In this document: positions 32,777-41,639 of the stretch, in pieces
How the letters are laid out: each line of letters opens with the position of its first letter
Numbering within the stretch: the first letter of the stretch is position 1
NCBI GenBank assembly: GCA_020403425.1
Contig: JADBXR010000003.1
Coordinates: 1-41,872, forward strand
Origin: Chitinophagaceae bacterium
GTDB lineage: Bacteria; Bacteroidota; Bacteroidia; Chitinophagales; Chitinophagaceae
DNA: 41,872 nucleotides
Direction of reading: 5' to 3'
Position numbers and translations under genes: made by a program
The notes under the pieces: generated by a model
Seen by the model: only the letters and a program-made list of their open reading frames with translations
What the model was told of the DNA's origin: nothing
Databases searched by the model: none

Positions 32777-33412
32777 TCACAGGAACGGGTTATGTGTTTT
32801 CTCGTGACCAATGGTGGTGGATGGCCCATGCCCGGGATATACCACCACTTCATCAGGTAATACAAAGAGTTTTTCGCGGATGTTTTTGAGCAGGGTCTCA
32901 TGGTTCCCACCCGGCAGGTCGGTGCGGCCAATACTTTCGCGGAACAGCACATCACCACCGACCAGGAATCCCTGCTCCTCGCAATAGAAACAGATGCTGG
33001 CGGGAGAGTGTCCGGGGGCCAATATCACTTTCAAGGCATCGTTACCCAACCGGATCGTATCTCCTTCTTCCAGGAAATGCAGCGGACCGCTATAGTTCTG
33101 GAAGGGTAACCCCCATTTTTCGCCGGATAAGGGAGCAAGTTTTAACATTTGTTCCTCGCCGGCATGCAGGTGCAGTTCGAGGTTCCAGGTTTCGGAGACC
33201 CATTTGTTCCCGAAAACATGGTCCAGGTGGCAATGGGTGTTCAGCAACCTTACCGGTTCCAACTGCGTATCTTCTATAAACTTTTTTAACGTTTCCTGTT
33301 CAGCAGTGAAGTAACATCCGGGATCAATTATAATAGCTTTGTTCTGCTCATTATACAGCACATAGGTATTTTCCTGAACAGGGCTGAACGTAAAAAACCT
33401 GACCTTGATCAT
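32777..33412 (-). CDS. MBL-fold hydrolase, glyoxalase II-like
   Basis: This 211-residue cytoplasmic protein carries the dinuclear metal motif NTHCHLDHVFGN (His60, His62, Asp64, His65), then APGHSPASICFY, GDVLFRESIGRTDLPGG (in parts) and the closing VYPGHGPSTTIGHEK. These motifs identify the hydroxyacylglutathione hydrolase-like branch of the metallo-beta-lactamase fold, which cleaves thioesters. It is not a class B beta-lactamase. It ends next to the secreted protein gene (convergent, adjacent stops) and is divergent from the outer-membrane protein gene. Confidence 0.9.
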   Translation of the reverse strand: MIKVRFFTFSPVQENTYVLYNEQNKAIIIDPGCYFTAEQETLKKFIEDTQLEPVRLLNTHCHLDHVFGNKWVSETWNLELHLHAGEEQMLKLAPLSGEKWGLPFQNYSGPLHFLEEGDTIRLGNDALKVILAPGHSPASICFYCEEQGFLVGGDVLFRESIGRTDLPGGNHETLLKNIREKLFVLPDEVVVYPGHGPSTTIGHEKTHNPFL

Positions 33413-33471
33413 AGTGTATTTTACCTGCTTTTAATGGTAAATGACTAATTTTAAAACACTAAAGTTCGGAT

Positions 33472-36400
33472 ATGCAAGTGAATCGAATCGCTCTATTTGT
33501 TTTTTTTACCGGTTTTCTTTTTCCCGCCATGCTGAACGCACAGGTGAACTCTGTGGAGTTTGGCAAGAATCGGGTTCAGCATAAGAAATTCATCTGGAAA
33601 TTTTACCAGTCGCCCAATTTCAATACCTATGTGGCACAGGGTGGCGTGGAACTGGGAAAATTTGTGGCGCAGGTTGCCGAAGAAGAACTGAGACCGATCG
33701 AGAATTTCATCGAATACTCGCTGCAGCGCCGCGCCAATATTGTGGTGTACAACAGCTACAACGACTTTAAAAGCAGCAATATCGGATTGGGCAGCGACTG
33801 GCAGAACTCCGGCGGACTGACCAAACTGGTCAACAATAAACTGGTGGTGTATTTCGATGGCAATCACGAACACCTGAAACGCCAGATACGCGAGGGCATT
33901 GCCAGGGTGCTGACGGATAACCTGCTCTTTGGGGACGATATCGGCGAGTTCGCCAGTAACCAGGCTTTGCTGGACCTGCCCAAATGGCTGGTTGACGGGT
34001 ACGTATCTTATGCAGCCGAACCCTGGAGCACGGCTAAGGATGACGAACTGAAAAGTGCGATACTGGGCGGCCGTTATAATTCCTTTTATCAGTTCGCTTT
34101 TGAGAAACCCGTACTGGCGGGACATGCTTTCTGGTATTATATCGGTGAAAAGTACCGTAAGGAGAATATTACCTATCTCTTATACCTGGCGCGCATTTAC
34201 AAGAACCTCAACAATGCCTGTCTTCGTGTATGCAAAAGAAAATTCAAGGAAGTGCTGTCCGATTTCATGCAGTACCAGCAGGAACTGTATGCCAAAGATA
34301 TCCGCCAGCGCCGCAACCAGCCCAAGGGGCAGCTGAATGTATCGGAAGATGTTTCCAAAAATGATTATTTCCGCTTCCAGGCCAATCCTAATCCCAAAAG
34401 CAGCACCTACGGTGTGGTGGAATTCAAGAAAGGGCAGTATCGGGTAAAGCTGATGGAGAATTTTTATGATGCACGCACTTTATTGAGCATCGGTGTTCGT
34501 ACCAACCAGGGAGATATCAATCCCAATTATCCCATTCTTGCCTGGGATGGTAAAGGCACCCGCTTACTGGTGGTATACTGGGAGAGTGGGAAAGTGAAAA
34601 TGTTCGTGTACGATATCATCGCCAAGATCAAACGGTACAAACAGGAGATCACCGGGTTCGACCAGGTGCTGGATGCTTCGTTCATGCTCGACGCCAATAC
34701 ACTGGTGATGAGCGCCGTGAAAAATGGTCATTCGGATATCTATACCTATAAAATAGATGCAGATAAAGCTACCCAGATCACCAATGATGTGTATGATGAC
34801 CTGGATCCCAGTTTTGTTTCTTTCCCCAACCGTTCTGGTATCATCTATGCATCCAATCGTCCCAGTCCCGATGCTCCCAATCAGGACACGGTGCTGCCCA
34901 GTAAATATCCTTTCAATATTTACATGGTGGATATCCTGAACGACAGCAAACAGAAACAGCTGGCCAAACTCACCGATGTGAAAATGGGGAACGCCCGTTA
35001 TCCCATGCAATACAATACCAACCATTTCACTTTTGTATCCGATGAGAACGGTATCGGCAACCGTTGGGCAGGTTTCTTTGCGACCCAGCGGAACGGACTG
35101 GATACCCTGTATTATATAGGGGATGAGTTGCTGCGTAACCCATCGCCCAAAGAATTCGACTCGACCCTCGTGGCATGGCAAAAACAGGAGCCGGACAGCG
35201 TAAGTTATTTCCAGGTGTACAAGGACTCTACCTATACCTTCCCCATCACCAATTACCAGAGCACGCTGCTCGAAACCCGGATCGCCGGTAATAATGGTTT
35301 GGTGAGCGAAGTAAGAAGGGAGGGTGACTTCAAGTTCCTGTACAAGCTGAAAGTGGATGAGCAGGCACTTGCCAAACGCAATGTGAATGCAAGGCCCACC
35401 GAATATGTGCGCAAGCTGACCGCGGAGAAAAAAGCCAGCGAAGGCAAAGCGATCATCTACAATAAAAAAGCGGCGGCAGATACTACTAAAAAAGTGAAGG
35501 ACTTCTTTCAGAATGAGTTTGCTGATGAAAAGCCTGACAGTACCAGTTATGCCCTCCAGAATCAATTGCTGGCTGCACAGCCGAAGACTTCTGTATTGAG
35601 CCGCTCCCGTTTGTTCGATTACCGTCTTAAGTTCAGTTCCGATTATGCGTTGGTCGGCTTTACCAATAATATACTGATCAATCGCTACCAGCCTTATGGC
35701 GGTGGCTCCGGCCCGATACGGCTGAATAATGGCAATGATTTCAACTTCACTTTCCGTGTGGGTGCCAGCGACCTGATGGAGGATCAGAAATTTGTAGGGG
35801 GCATCCGTTTTGGTACCAACCTGAGCGATAAGGATGTGTTCTTCTCCTACCAGAACCTGCGCAGACGTTTTGATTGGGGGCTCACTTATTACCGCAGCAA
35901 CGTGAGTAATTTTTACAGCACCAGTTTCAACACCATGTTGTATACGAATCTGTACCAGTTCAACATCTCTTATCCTTTCAATGAGGTCAAGAGCTTCCGG
36001 GCAACGGTAGGGTTACGAAGCGACAGGGGGGTACTCCGTTCGTACAACAACAACTCTGGTTACCCGGATCCGAATGCACTGAAATTCAATGATACGGTTA
36101 CGAGGTACATTGTATCGCGATTCGAGTATGTGCATGACAATACCATCAACCCAACACAGAACATCTGGAACGGACTTCGTTACAAGATCTATTTTGATGT
36201 GAACATGCCTACGTTCAAAACAGCGATGAATAATGGCAAATCCACGCTCAATCTCGGTTTTGATGCCAGGTATTACCATAAGATCTATCGGAACTTCATC
36301 TGGGCCGGGCGTGCAGCTGGTGATTTCTCCTGGGGCGGACAGAAGATCCTGTATTACCTGGGTGGGGTAGATGGCTGGATCAGTCCTAAGTTCAATAATA

Positions 36401-36843
36401 ACCAGCCGGCGGCCGATCAGACCTATGCGTTCCAGTCGCTTACTTTAAATATGCGCGGTTATAACCAGAATATCGCCAACGGAAACAATGCGGTGGTGAT
36501 CAACAGTGAATTCCGGTTCCCTGTGTTCTCGACCTTACTTAACCGGCCCATCAACAATGCGTTCCTGCGTAATTTTCAACTGGTGCAGTTCCTTGACCTG
36601 GGTACGGCCTGGAACGGTAAATACAATGGTATCAAACGTCCGGGTGAAGTGATCACTGCGCCCAACACGCCTATCCTGGTGCGGATAGATGCAGGCGGTC
36701 TGGGACCGTTTGCCGGTGGTTATGGTTTTGGTATACGCAGTACGGCGCTGGGCTATTTTGTGAAACTGGATGCAGGCTGGCCCATGAAAGGATTGTTCCT
36801 GGGCAAACCTGTATGGTATTTCTCTTTAGGGTTCGATTTCTAA
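33472..36843 (+). CDS. Outer-membrane protein: degenerate peptidase-MA-like, TolB-like propeller and C-terminal barrel
   Basis: This 1123-residue protein has a signal peptide ending MLNAQ (about residue 24). Residues about 40-230 resemble a gluzincin-type peptidase domain (RRANIVVYNSYNDF, then LPKWLVDGYVSY, which parallels the W-L-x-E-G helix). The HExxH position reads REGIA, so it should be inactive. A TolB/PD40-like propeller follows (YPILAWDGKGTRLLVVYW, DLDPSFVSFPNRSGIIYASNRP in parts). From about residue 700 a BamA-like strand-rich barrel runs to the terminal WYFSLGFDF, with Phe last as in outer-membrane proteins. This architecture occurs in Bacteroidota as TolB-like translocation proteins, but the function is not known. 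TAATTTTA 18 nt before the ATG is a likely -7 element. Confidence 0.82.
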   Translation: MQVNRIALFVFFTGFLFPAMLNAQVNSVEFGKNRVQHKKFIWKFYQSPNFNTYVAQGGVELGKFVAQVAEEELRPIENFIEYSLQRRANIVVYNSYNDFKSSNIGLGSDWQNSGGLTKLVNNKLVVYFDGNHEHLKRQIREGIARVLTDNLLFGDDIGEFASNQALLDLPKWLVDGYVSYAAEPWSTAKDDELKSAILGGRYNSFYQFAFEKPVLAGHAFWYYIGEKYRKENITYLLYLARIYKNLNNACLRVCKRKFKEVLSDFMQYQQELYAKDIRQRRNQPKGQLNVSEDVSKNDYFRFQANPNPKSSTYGVVEFKKGQYRVKLMENFYDARTLLSIGVRTNQGDINPNYPILAWDGKGTRLLVVYWESGKVKMFVYDIIAKIKRYKQEITGFDQVLDASFMLDANTLVMSAVKNGHSDIYTYKIDADKATQITNDVYDDLDPSFVSFPNRSGIIYASNRPSPDAPNQDTVLPSKYPFNIYMVDILNDSKQKQLAKLTDVKMGNARYPMQYNTNHFTFVSDENGIGNRWAGFFATQRNGLDTLYYIGDELLRNPSPKEFDSTLVAWQKQEPDSVSYFQVYKDSTYTFPITNYQSTLLETRIAGNNGLVSEVRREGDFKFLYKLKVDEQALAKRNVNARPTEYVRKLTAEKKASEGKAIIYNKKAAADTTKKVKDFFQNEFADEKPDSTSYALQNQLLAAQPKTSVLSRSRLFDYRLKFSSDYALVGFTNNILINRYQPYGGGSGPIRLNNGNDFNFTFRVGASDLMEDQKFVGGIRFGTNLSDKDVFFSYQNLRRRFDWGLTYYRSNVSNFYSTSFNTMLYTNLYQFNISYPFNEVKSFRATVGLRSDRGVLRSYNNNSGYPDPNALKFNDTVTRYIVSRFEYVHDNTINPTQNIWNGLRYKIYFDVNMPTFKTAMNNGKSTLNLGFDARYYHKIYRNFIWAGRAAGDFSWGGQKILYYLGGVDGWISPKFNNNQPAADQTYAFQSLTLNMRGYNQNIANGNNAVVINSEFRFPVFSTLLNRPINNAFLRNFQLVQFLDLGTAWNGKYNGIKRPGEVITAPNTPILVRIDAGGLGPFAGGYGFGIRSTALGYFVKLDAGWPMKGLFLGKPVWYFSLGFDF

Positions 36844-36870
36844 CAGATGACCGAACGATACATGAAATGA

Positions 36871-36900
36871 AAAGAGCGCATGAATGTATGCGCTCTTTTT
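36871..36900. terminator. Bidirectional rho-independent terminator
   Basis: AGAGCGCAT (36873-36881) and ATGCGCTCT (36888-36896) are exact reverse complements around GAATGT and are followed by a T run on the plus strand and preceded by AAAA, i.e. a T run on the minus strand. It lies between the convergent outer-membrane protein and dgkA genes. Confidence 0.9.
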
Positions 36901-36917
36901 ATATGCGGTAAGTATGC

Positions 36918-37271
36918 TCAGAAGATCCTCGGTATAAAAATGACCGAGCCGATGATGACAGAGAAGATGGCCGACCAGACAACCGCTGCGGCTGCCACAT
37001 CCTTTACGATCCGGATGTGGGGATCGATCTCGGGCTGAATGGTGTTGCAGAGCTCTTCCAGTGCATGGTTCAACATTTCTAGCGAGGGTACGATGGAGCA
37101 ACACAATAGTAACACCAGCCACTCGGTAATGCTTACCTGGTAATACCCTGCTGCAGCGATCACCAGCAGTATGATGTTGATATGTATCCTGCCGTTCCTG
37201 TCGTTCCGGATAAAATGGAACAGACCGCTGAAAGCGTGTTGAAAAGAACGGAGCAGGCGATTGTTTTTCAT
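36918..37271 (-). CDS. dgkA: Diacylglycerol/undecaprenol kinase family protein
   Basis: From ATG 37271 this is a 117-residue integral membrane protein with three helices. The catalytic stretch is IVPSLEMLNHALEELCN, with the Glu pair of prokaryotic DgkA, then HIRIVKDVAAAAVVWSAIF with the Lys-Asp motif. In Gram-negative bacteria DgkA phosphorylates diacylglycerol; in other phyla the small kinases act on undecaprenol, and the sequence does not decide between them. A start at 37304 would overlap terC by 23 nt and is unlikely. It probably forms an operon with terC (10 nt gap). Confidence 0.88.
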   Translation of the reverse strand: MKNNRLLRSFQHAFSGLFHFIRNDRNGRIHINIILLVIAAAGYYQVSITEWLVLLLCCSIVPSLEMLNHALEELCNTIQPEIDPHIRIVKDVAAAAVVWSAIFSVIIGSVIFIPRIF

Positions 37272-37281
37272 ACGGTCCTTT

Positions 37282-38082
37282 TTAATGAGCCATATCCGAA
37301 CCATTGTGCGCTGTGTCGTCGCTTAGGTGCGGTTCGCGTAACTGTACGGGTGCCACGTACTTCTTCCGCATCTGCATGTTCAGCAGCTCCACAATGAAGG
37401 AGAAAGCCATGGCAAAGTATACATAGTTCTTCAGGTGCAGGTCGTGCGTGCCCTGGCTGTCCCATCCCTCTACCAGCAGTACAAAACCGATCATCACCAG
37501 GAATGACAGTGCCAGCATTTTCAGGGTAGGGTGTCTGTGGATGAACGCAGAGATCCTGGGACTGAACAGGAACATCACGATCATGGCGATGACAACTGCC
37601 GCGATCATCACTTCCACGCGTTTGGCCGTACCGCCGGCGGTGATGATGCTGTCGAAACTGAATACCATATCGATCAGCATGATCTGTGCCACGGCATTGC
37701 CAAAACCCAGGGGTTTGGTGGAAATACCTGCGGCCATATCGGCCTCGCCTTCCAGTTTGTGGTGGATCTCTTTTACGGTCTTATAAATGAGGAACAGGCC
37801 GCCCGCCAGCATTACCAGGCTGGCCAGGTCAAACTCTTTGCCAAATGCGCTGAACAGGGGTTTGCCCTTTTGTGCCAGTAACCAGCTTAAGCCGAATAGG
37901 AGAATGGTGCGGGTGATCATACCGGTGACCATCCAGATGAACCTGGCTTTTGCCTGAAGCGCTTTGGGCAAACGGTTCATGATGATGCTGACGAAGATCA
38001 CATTATCGATACCCAGAACGATCTCGAGGATCACCAGTACGAGGAAACTGATCAGGTTCTCAGAAGTAAACAGGACTTCCAT
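37282..38082 (-). CDS. TerC-family integral membrane protein
   Basis: This 266-residue protein has seven or more hydrophobic helices. The TerC motifs are the N-terminal LEIVLGIDNVIFVSI, with its buried Asp, and LIDMVFSFDSIITAGG in the second half, each supplying an acidic residue inside the membrane. Family members (TerC, Alx/YkoY) move or sense Mn2+ and affect metal loading of exported proteins. The last 30 residues (QLREPHLSDDTAHNGSDMAH-like) are polar. The name terC does not imply tellurite resistance here, as no other ter gene is present. Confidence 0.9.
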   Translation of the reverse strand: MEVLFTSENLISFLVLVILEIVLGIDNVIFVSIIMNRLPKALQAKARFIWMVTGMITRTILLFGLSWLLAQKGKPLFSAFGKEFDLASLVMLAGGLFLIYKTVKEIHHKLEGEADMAAGISTKPLGFGNAVAQIMLIDMVFSFDSIITAGGTAKRVEVMIAAVVIAMIVMFLFSPRISAFIHRHPTLKMLALSFLVMIGFVLLVEGWDSQGTHDLHLKNYVYFAMAFSFIVELLNMQMRKKYVAPVQLREPHLSDDTAHNGSDMAH

Positions 38083-38096
38083 GAAGATTGTAAGGT

Positions 38097-39155
38097 TTAA
38101 GGATTAGCAGCAAGATATTGACAAATATTCTTTACGATGCAGGGACCCTCATAGATGAATCCGGTCCAGACCTGTACCAACGAAGCGCCGGCATCCAGTT
38201 TCTCTCTGGCATCGGCGCCGGTAAAAATGCCGCCGCTGGCAATGATGGGTATTTTGTTTTGTGTCTGTTTGGATAGGTATTGCACCACTTCCGTGGCACG
38301 TTCCCGAACGGGTCTCCCACTGAGGCCACCTGCACCTATGGTTTGGAGTTTGGGGTTTGGAGTTTGGAGTTGGGCACGACTGATGGTGGTATTGGTGGCT
38401 ACCAGTCCGCTCAGTTGTACTTCGAAGGAGAGAGCGACGATGTCATCCAGCTGTTCCTTTGTCAGGTCGGGAGCAATTTTCAGCAACAGGGGTTTGGGTT
38501 TATTCTTGCCCTGGTTCTGGTTCTGCAGTTGTGAAAGGATCTTTTTTAAAGAATCCTTTTCCTGCAGTTCACGCAAGCCGGGTGTGTTGGGTGAACTTAC
38601 GTTCACAACAAAATAGTCCACCTCATTGAACAGTCCGTCAAAACAGACACTATAATCCTTCCAGGCATCTTCATTGGGGGTTATCTTGTTCTTACCAATA
38701 TTACCGCCGATGATGAGTTTGGGGTTTGGGGTTTGGGGTTGGGCGTTGTTCCATTTGGCAAGGCGTTGCTGAATGGTGGTGAGGCCCTCATTATTGAAAC
38801 CCATGCGGTTGATCAGGGCTTTGTCTGCAGGCAGGCGGAACAAACGCGGTTTGTCGTTACCAGGCTGGGCTTTTGGGGTCACCGTACCAATTTCCACGAA
38901 ACCGAAACCCAGCGCTTCCAGCTCGCGCAGGTAAACTGCATTTTTATCGAAGCCGGCGCCCAATCCCACCGGGTTGGCAAAGGGAAGCCCGAAGACCTCT
39001 TTCTGCAAACTGTTTCCCTTGAAAGAGAACCCGTTGTGTATCAGCGAACGCACCGGGCCAATACTGCATCCTGCTCTTAGCAGGTTCATCGATAGATAAT
39101 GGGCTTCCTCCGGTGGAAAACAGAATAACATTTGCCGGATGAGAGGATAGATCAT
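38097..39155 (-). CDS. pyrD: Dihydroorotate dehydrogenase (quinone), class 2
   Basis: Starting at ATG 39155, this is a 352-residue membrane-associated enzyme of pyrimidine synthesis that passes electrons from dihydroorotate to quinone. An N-terminal helix (MIYPLIRQMLFCFPPEEAHYLSM in parts) marks class 2. FMN and substrate motifs are VGLGAGFDKNAVYL, NRMGFNN, VNVSSPNTPGLR with the catalytic Ser region, and GGLSGRP. Two loops hold a QTPNPKL stretch that comes from a heptanucleotide repeat. A start at 39233 adds 26 residues not typical of PyrD. It is divergent from the thiolase gene. Confidence 0.93.
   Translation of the reverse strand: MIYPLIRQMLFCFPPEEAHYLSMNLLRAGCSIGPVRSLIHNGFSFKGNSLQKEVFGLPFANPVGLGAGFDKNAVYLRELEALGFGFVEIGTVTPKAQPGNDKPRLFRLPADKALINRMGFNNEGLTTIQQRLAKWNNAQPQTPNPKLIIGGNIGKNKITPNEDAWKDYSVCFDGLFNEVDYFVVNVSSPNTPGLRELQEKDSLKKILSQLQNQNQGKNKPKPLLLKIAPDLTKEQLDDIVALSFEVQLSGLVATNTTISRAQLQTPNPKLQTIGAGGLSGRPVRERATEVVQYLSKQTQNKIPIIASGGIFTGADAREKLDAGASLVQVWTGFIYEGPCIVKNICQYLAANP
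38339..38375. repeat. Heptamer repeat inside pyrD, site 1
   Basis: On the plus strand TTTGGAG, TTTGGGG, TTTGGAG and TTTGGAG follow each other in 7-bp steps, ending in TTGGGC. In the pyrD frame this gives LQTPNPKLQT in a loop before GAGGLSGRP. Confidence 0.8.
38717..38743. repeat. Heptamer repeat inside pyrD, site 2
   Basis: Three TTTGGGG units in 7-bp steps followed by TTGGGC encode QPQTPNPKL just before IIGGNIGKN. The peptide is nearly the same as at site 1, 380 bp away in the same gene. Confidence 0.8.
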
Positions 39156-39315
39156 GCTGCGAAGATACGGAAGGCGTTCGGGGATTTTGGAACTGGGGAT
39201 CAGTCCCGATCGTATGGATAAGCCGGTTTTCACCCTCTACCGGCACCAATCCGGAACTGACTGGTAAAATCTCCTCAATTTGGTTGCATAAACAACCTTT
39301 TATTGGTTTTTTCCC

Positions 39316-39323
39316 TACATTTG
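39316..39323 (+). promoter_or_regulatory. Bacteroidota -7 promoter motif for the thiolase
   Basis: TACATTTG matches TAnnTTTG and lies 20 nt before ATG 39344. Because it falls inside the longer reading frame that begins with TTG at 39284, it argues for ATG 39344 as the true start. Confidence 0.55.
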
Positions 39324-39343
39324 ATTCAGTAAAATCCTTTCTT

Positions 39344-40519
39344 ATGCAGGAAGCATACATTGTAGCCGGTTACCGTACAGCGGTAGCAAAGAGTAAAAGA
39401 GGTGGTTTTCGCTTTTATCGCCCGGATGACCTGGCGGTGGAAGTGATCAAAGGCCTGATGGCTTCCGTACCGCAACTGGATGCCAAACGTGTGGATGATG
39501 TGATCGTAGGCAATGCCGTTCCAGAAGCGGAGCAGGGCCTGCAGTTTGGACGTATCATTTCTGCGCGGGCACTGGGTATTGATGCAGCCGGCATCACCAT
39601 CAACCGGTATTGTGCCAGTGGACTGGAAAGTATCGCCATGGCCACGGCCAAGATACGTACGGGCATGGCCGACTGTATCATTGCAGGTGGTACGGAAAGT
39701 ATGAGTCTGGTACCTACTGCGGGCTGGAAAACCGTTCCTTCTTATTCCATTGCCAAAGATGAGCCTGATTATTATCTGAGCATGGGCCTGACCGCCGAAG
39801 CGGTGGCCAAAGAATACAATGTCAGCCGCGAAGACCAGGACCAGTTCGCTTACCAGTCGCACCAGAAGGCGATGAAGGCGATCGAGAACGGTTATTTCAA
39901 GAGTGGCATTTTACCCATCAGCGTTGAAGAGACCTATGTGAATGAGAAAGGCAAGAAAGCCACCCGTTCCTATATCGTAGATACCGATGAAGGGGTAAGG
40001 GCCGATACGACCGTTGAAGCGCTGGCAAAATTGAAGCCCGCATTTGCGATGGGCGGTTCGGTCACTGCGGGCAACTCGTCGCAAACCAGTGATGGTGCGG
40101 CTTTTGCGTTGGTGATGAGTGAGCGTATGGTGGTGGAACTGGGATTGAAACCCATTGGTCGCCTGGTGAACTGTGCTTCTGCCGGCGTACATCCGCGCAT
40201 CATGGGAATTGGTCCGGTGGCCGCTATCCCGAAAGTATTGAAGCAGGCCAATATGAGCCTGGCCGATATTGACCTGATCGAGCTGAATGAGGCATTCGCT
40301 TCCCAATCGCTGGCGGTGATCCGCGAACTGGGCCTGAATCCCGATATCGTGAACATCAATGGCGGCGCGATCGCCCTGGGGCACCCGTTGGGTTGCACCG
40401 GCTGCAAACTCACCGTTCAGGTGCTGAATGATATGAAAAGACTGAATAAAAAATATGGTATGGTATCGGCCTGCGTAGGTGGCGGACAAGGTATTGCAGG
40501 GATCATAGAAAACTTATAA
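39344..40519 (+). CDS. Acetyl-CoA C-acyltransferase (thiolase)
   Basis: This 391-residue cytoplasmic enzyme cleaves or forms 3-ketoacyl-CoA. The nucleophilic Cys90 is in NRYCASGLESIAMA. The other active-site blocks are GGTESMS, NEAFASQSLAV, GGAIALGHPLGCTG with the catalytic His, and CVGGGQGIAGI with the second Cys. The length and the N-terminal EAYIVAGYRTAV fit the FadA/degradative group slightly better than biosynthetic AtoB, but the assignment is not firm. No fadB-like gene is adjacent in the window. A perfect terminator follows 30 nt after the stop. Confidence 0.92.
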   Translation: MQEAYIVAGYRTAVAKSKRGGFRFYRPDDLAVEVIKGLMASVPQLDAKRVDDVIVGNAVPEAEQGLQFGRIISARALGIDAAGITINRYCASGLESIAMATAKIRTGMADCIIAGGTESMSLVPTAGWKTVPSYSIAKDEPDYYLSMGLTAEAVAKEYNVSREDQDQFAYQSHQKAMKAIENGYFKSGILPISVEETYVNEKGKKATRSYIVDTDEGVRADTTVEALAKLKPAFAMGGSVTAGNSSQTSDGAAFALVMSERMVVELGLKPIGRLVNCASAGVHPRIMGIGPVAAIPKVLKQANMSLADIDLIELNEAFASQSLAVIRELGLNPDIVNINGGAIALGHPLGCTGCKLTVQVLNDMKRLNKKYGMVSACVGGGQGIAGIIENL

Positions 40520-40548
40520 CCCGAAGTAATTCAATCGTATAGGAGAAC

Positions 40549-40577
40549 AGACCCCGCTATATAGCGGGGTCTTTGTT
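40549..40577 (+). terminator. Rho-independent terminator after the thiolase gene
   Basis: AGACCCCGCTAT (40549-40560) and ATAGCGGGGTCT (40561-40572) are perfect reverse complements that leave a minimal loop, followed by TTGTTTG. Confidence 0.88.
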
Positions 40578-40678
40578 TGACGGGTCTGCCAATCGGTTCA
40601 GGATCCTCAGCTAAAGCATGATGAATGTCATTTATCCGGGCGGGTATTTGGTGTAACTTTAAGTCATAAATAACTGCC

Positions 40679-41524
40679 ATGAAAAACATGTTGGTTCCCA
40701 CCGATTTTTCTGCCACTGCGCAAAATGCAGCGAAGTATGCATTGCAATTGGCAGGGCAGCTGGGCACTCCCAAAGTGATCCTCTACCATGCCTACCAGGC
40801 ACCGCTGATGATCGATCCTATGGTGCCCGCCGTTCAGTTGCTGGACGAGGAGCAGCTGCGTAAAAGCAGCCAGGAAGCCCTGGACAAATTCAAACTGCTG
40901 TTGACCCCGTTCTGTCCGCCCAACTGCCAACTGGACACTTTCTGTGAATATGCTTTGTTGAATAACGGGCTGGATACGGCCTGCGTGACCAACGATGCAG
41001 GACTGATCATTATGGGTATCACCGGTGGAGGTATCCTGGAAGAGAAACTGATCGGCAGCAATACCGTTTCTGTAGCGCAGCATTCCAATACACCCGTGAT
41101 CATTGTTCCGAGGAACACTACTTTTTCTCCGATCAGATCGGTGATGCTGCTGAGTGATTTTGATAAGGCCGATAAGACCATACCGGTAAAACCCGTGAAG
41201 AGGATCATCGAAGAGACCAAGGCAAAACTATTGGTGTTCAATATGGAAGAACCACCACACGAAGATGCATTCATGTATCCCTCTAAAATGATGGGTGAAA
41301 GCTATGCAGTTCATACACTGCTGCAGGACCTGAACCCTGAATATCATTTCTCGCCGAACAAAAACTATGTAGAAGCTGTGAACAATTTCGCACTGGAATT
41401 CCAGGTCGACCTGATCATTACGATCCCGAAAAAACACAGTTTCCTTGAGAGCCTGTTCAGTACGAGTCATACCACACAACTGGCCTTTCATACCCATGTA
41501 CCGCTGATGGTGGTGCATGGATAA
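40679..41524 (+). CDS. Tandem universal stress protein (UspA fold)
   Basis: This 281-residue cytoplasmic protein consists of two UspA domains. The first starts MKNMLVPTDFSATAQNAAKYAL, the usual Usp N-terminus (in parts: NMLVPTDFS, AAKYALQLA), and contains the ATP-type loop MGITGGGILEEKLIGSN near residues 117-135. The second (about 150-281) ends THVPLMVVHG. The G-x-x-G-x9-G/S pattern is reasonably kept in domain one and weak in domain two. Usp tandems are common stress-response proteins in Bacteroidota. A TAACTTTA element 17 nt upstream (40654-40661) serves as a likely -7 motif. Confidence 0.88.
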   Translation: MKNMLVPTDFSATAQNAAKYALQLAGQLGTPKVILYHAYQAPLMIDPMVPAVQLLDEEQLRKSSQEALDKFKLLLTPFCPPNCQLDTFCEYALLNNGLDTACVTNDAGLIIMGITGGGILEEKLIGSNTVSVAQHSNTPVIIVPRNTTFSPIRSVMLLSDFDKADKTIPVKPVKRIIEETKAKLLVFNMEEPPHEDAFMYPSKMMGESYAVHTLLQDLNPEYHFSPNKNYVEAVNNFALEFQVDLIITIPKKHSFLESLFSTSHTTQLAFHTHVPLMVVHG

Positions 41525-41556
41525 TAGTTTACTTATTAAGCAATCTGGTCCTACGG

Positions 41557-41588
41557 AAAGCCTGAATAGTTAGTTCAGGCTTTTCTTA
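41557..41588 (+). terminator. Rho-independent terminator after the stress protein gene
   Basis: AAGCCTGAA (41558-41566) and TTCAGGCTT (41574-41582) are exact reverse complements around a 7-nt loop, followed by TTCTTATTT. Confidence 0.88.
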
Positions 41589-41639
41589 TTTCTGTTGCGG
41601 GACGGGTAGTGTTATGTTACGCTTGGTTAGCTGCTAATG

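Noticed and set aside
32777..33412. Class B metallo-beta-lactamase
   Set aside because: The motif order and the C-terminal GHG block fit glyoxalase II-like thioesterases.
37282..38082. Tellurite resistance cluster suggested by the TerC family name
   Set aside because: No other ter gene is present, and TerC-family proteins are widely linked to Mn2+ handling.
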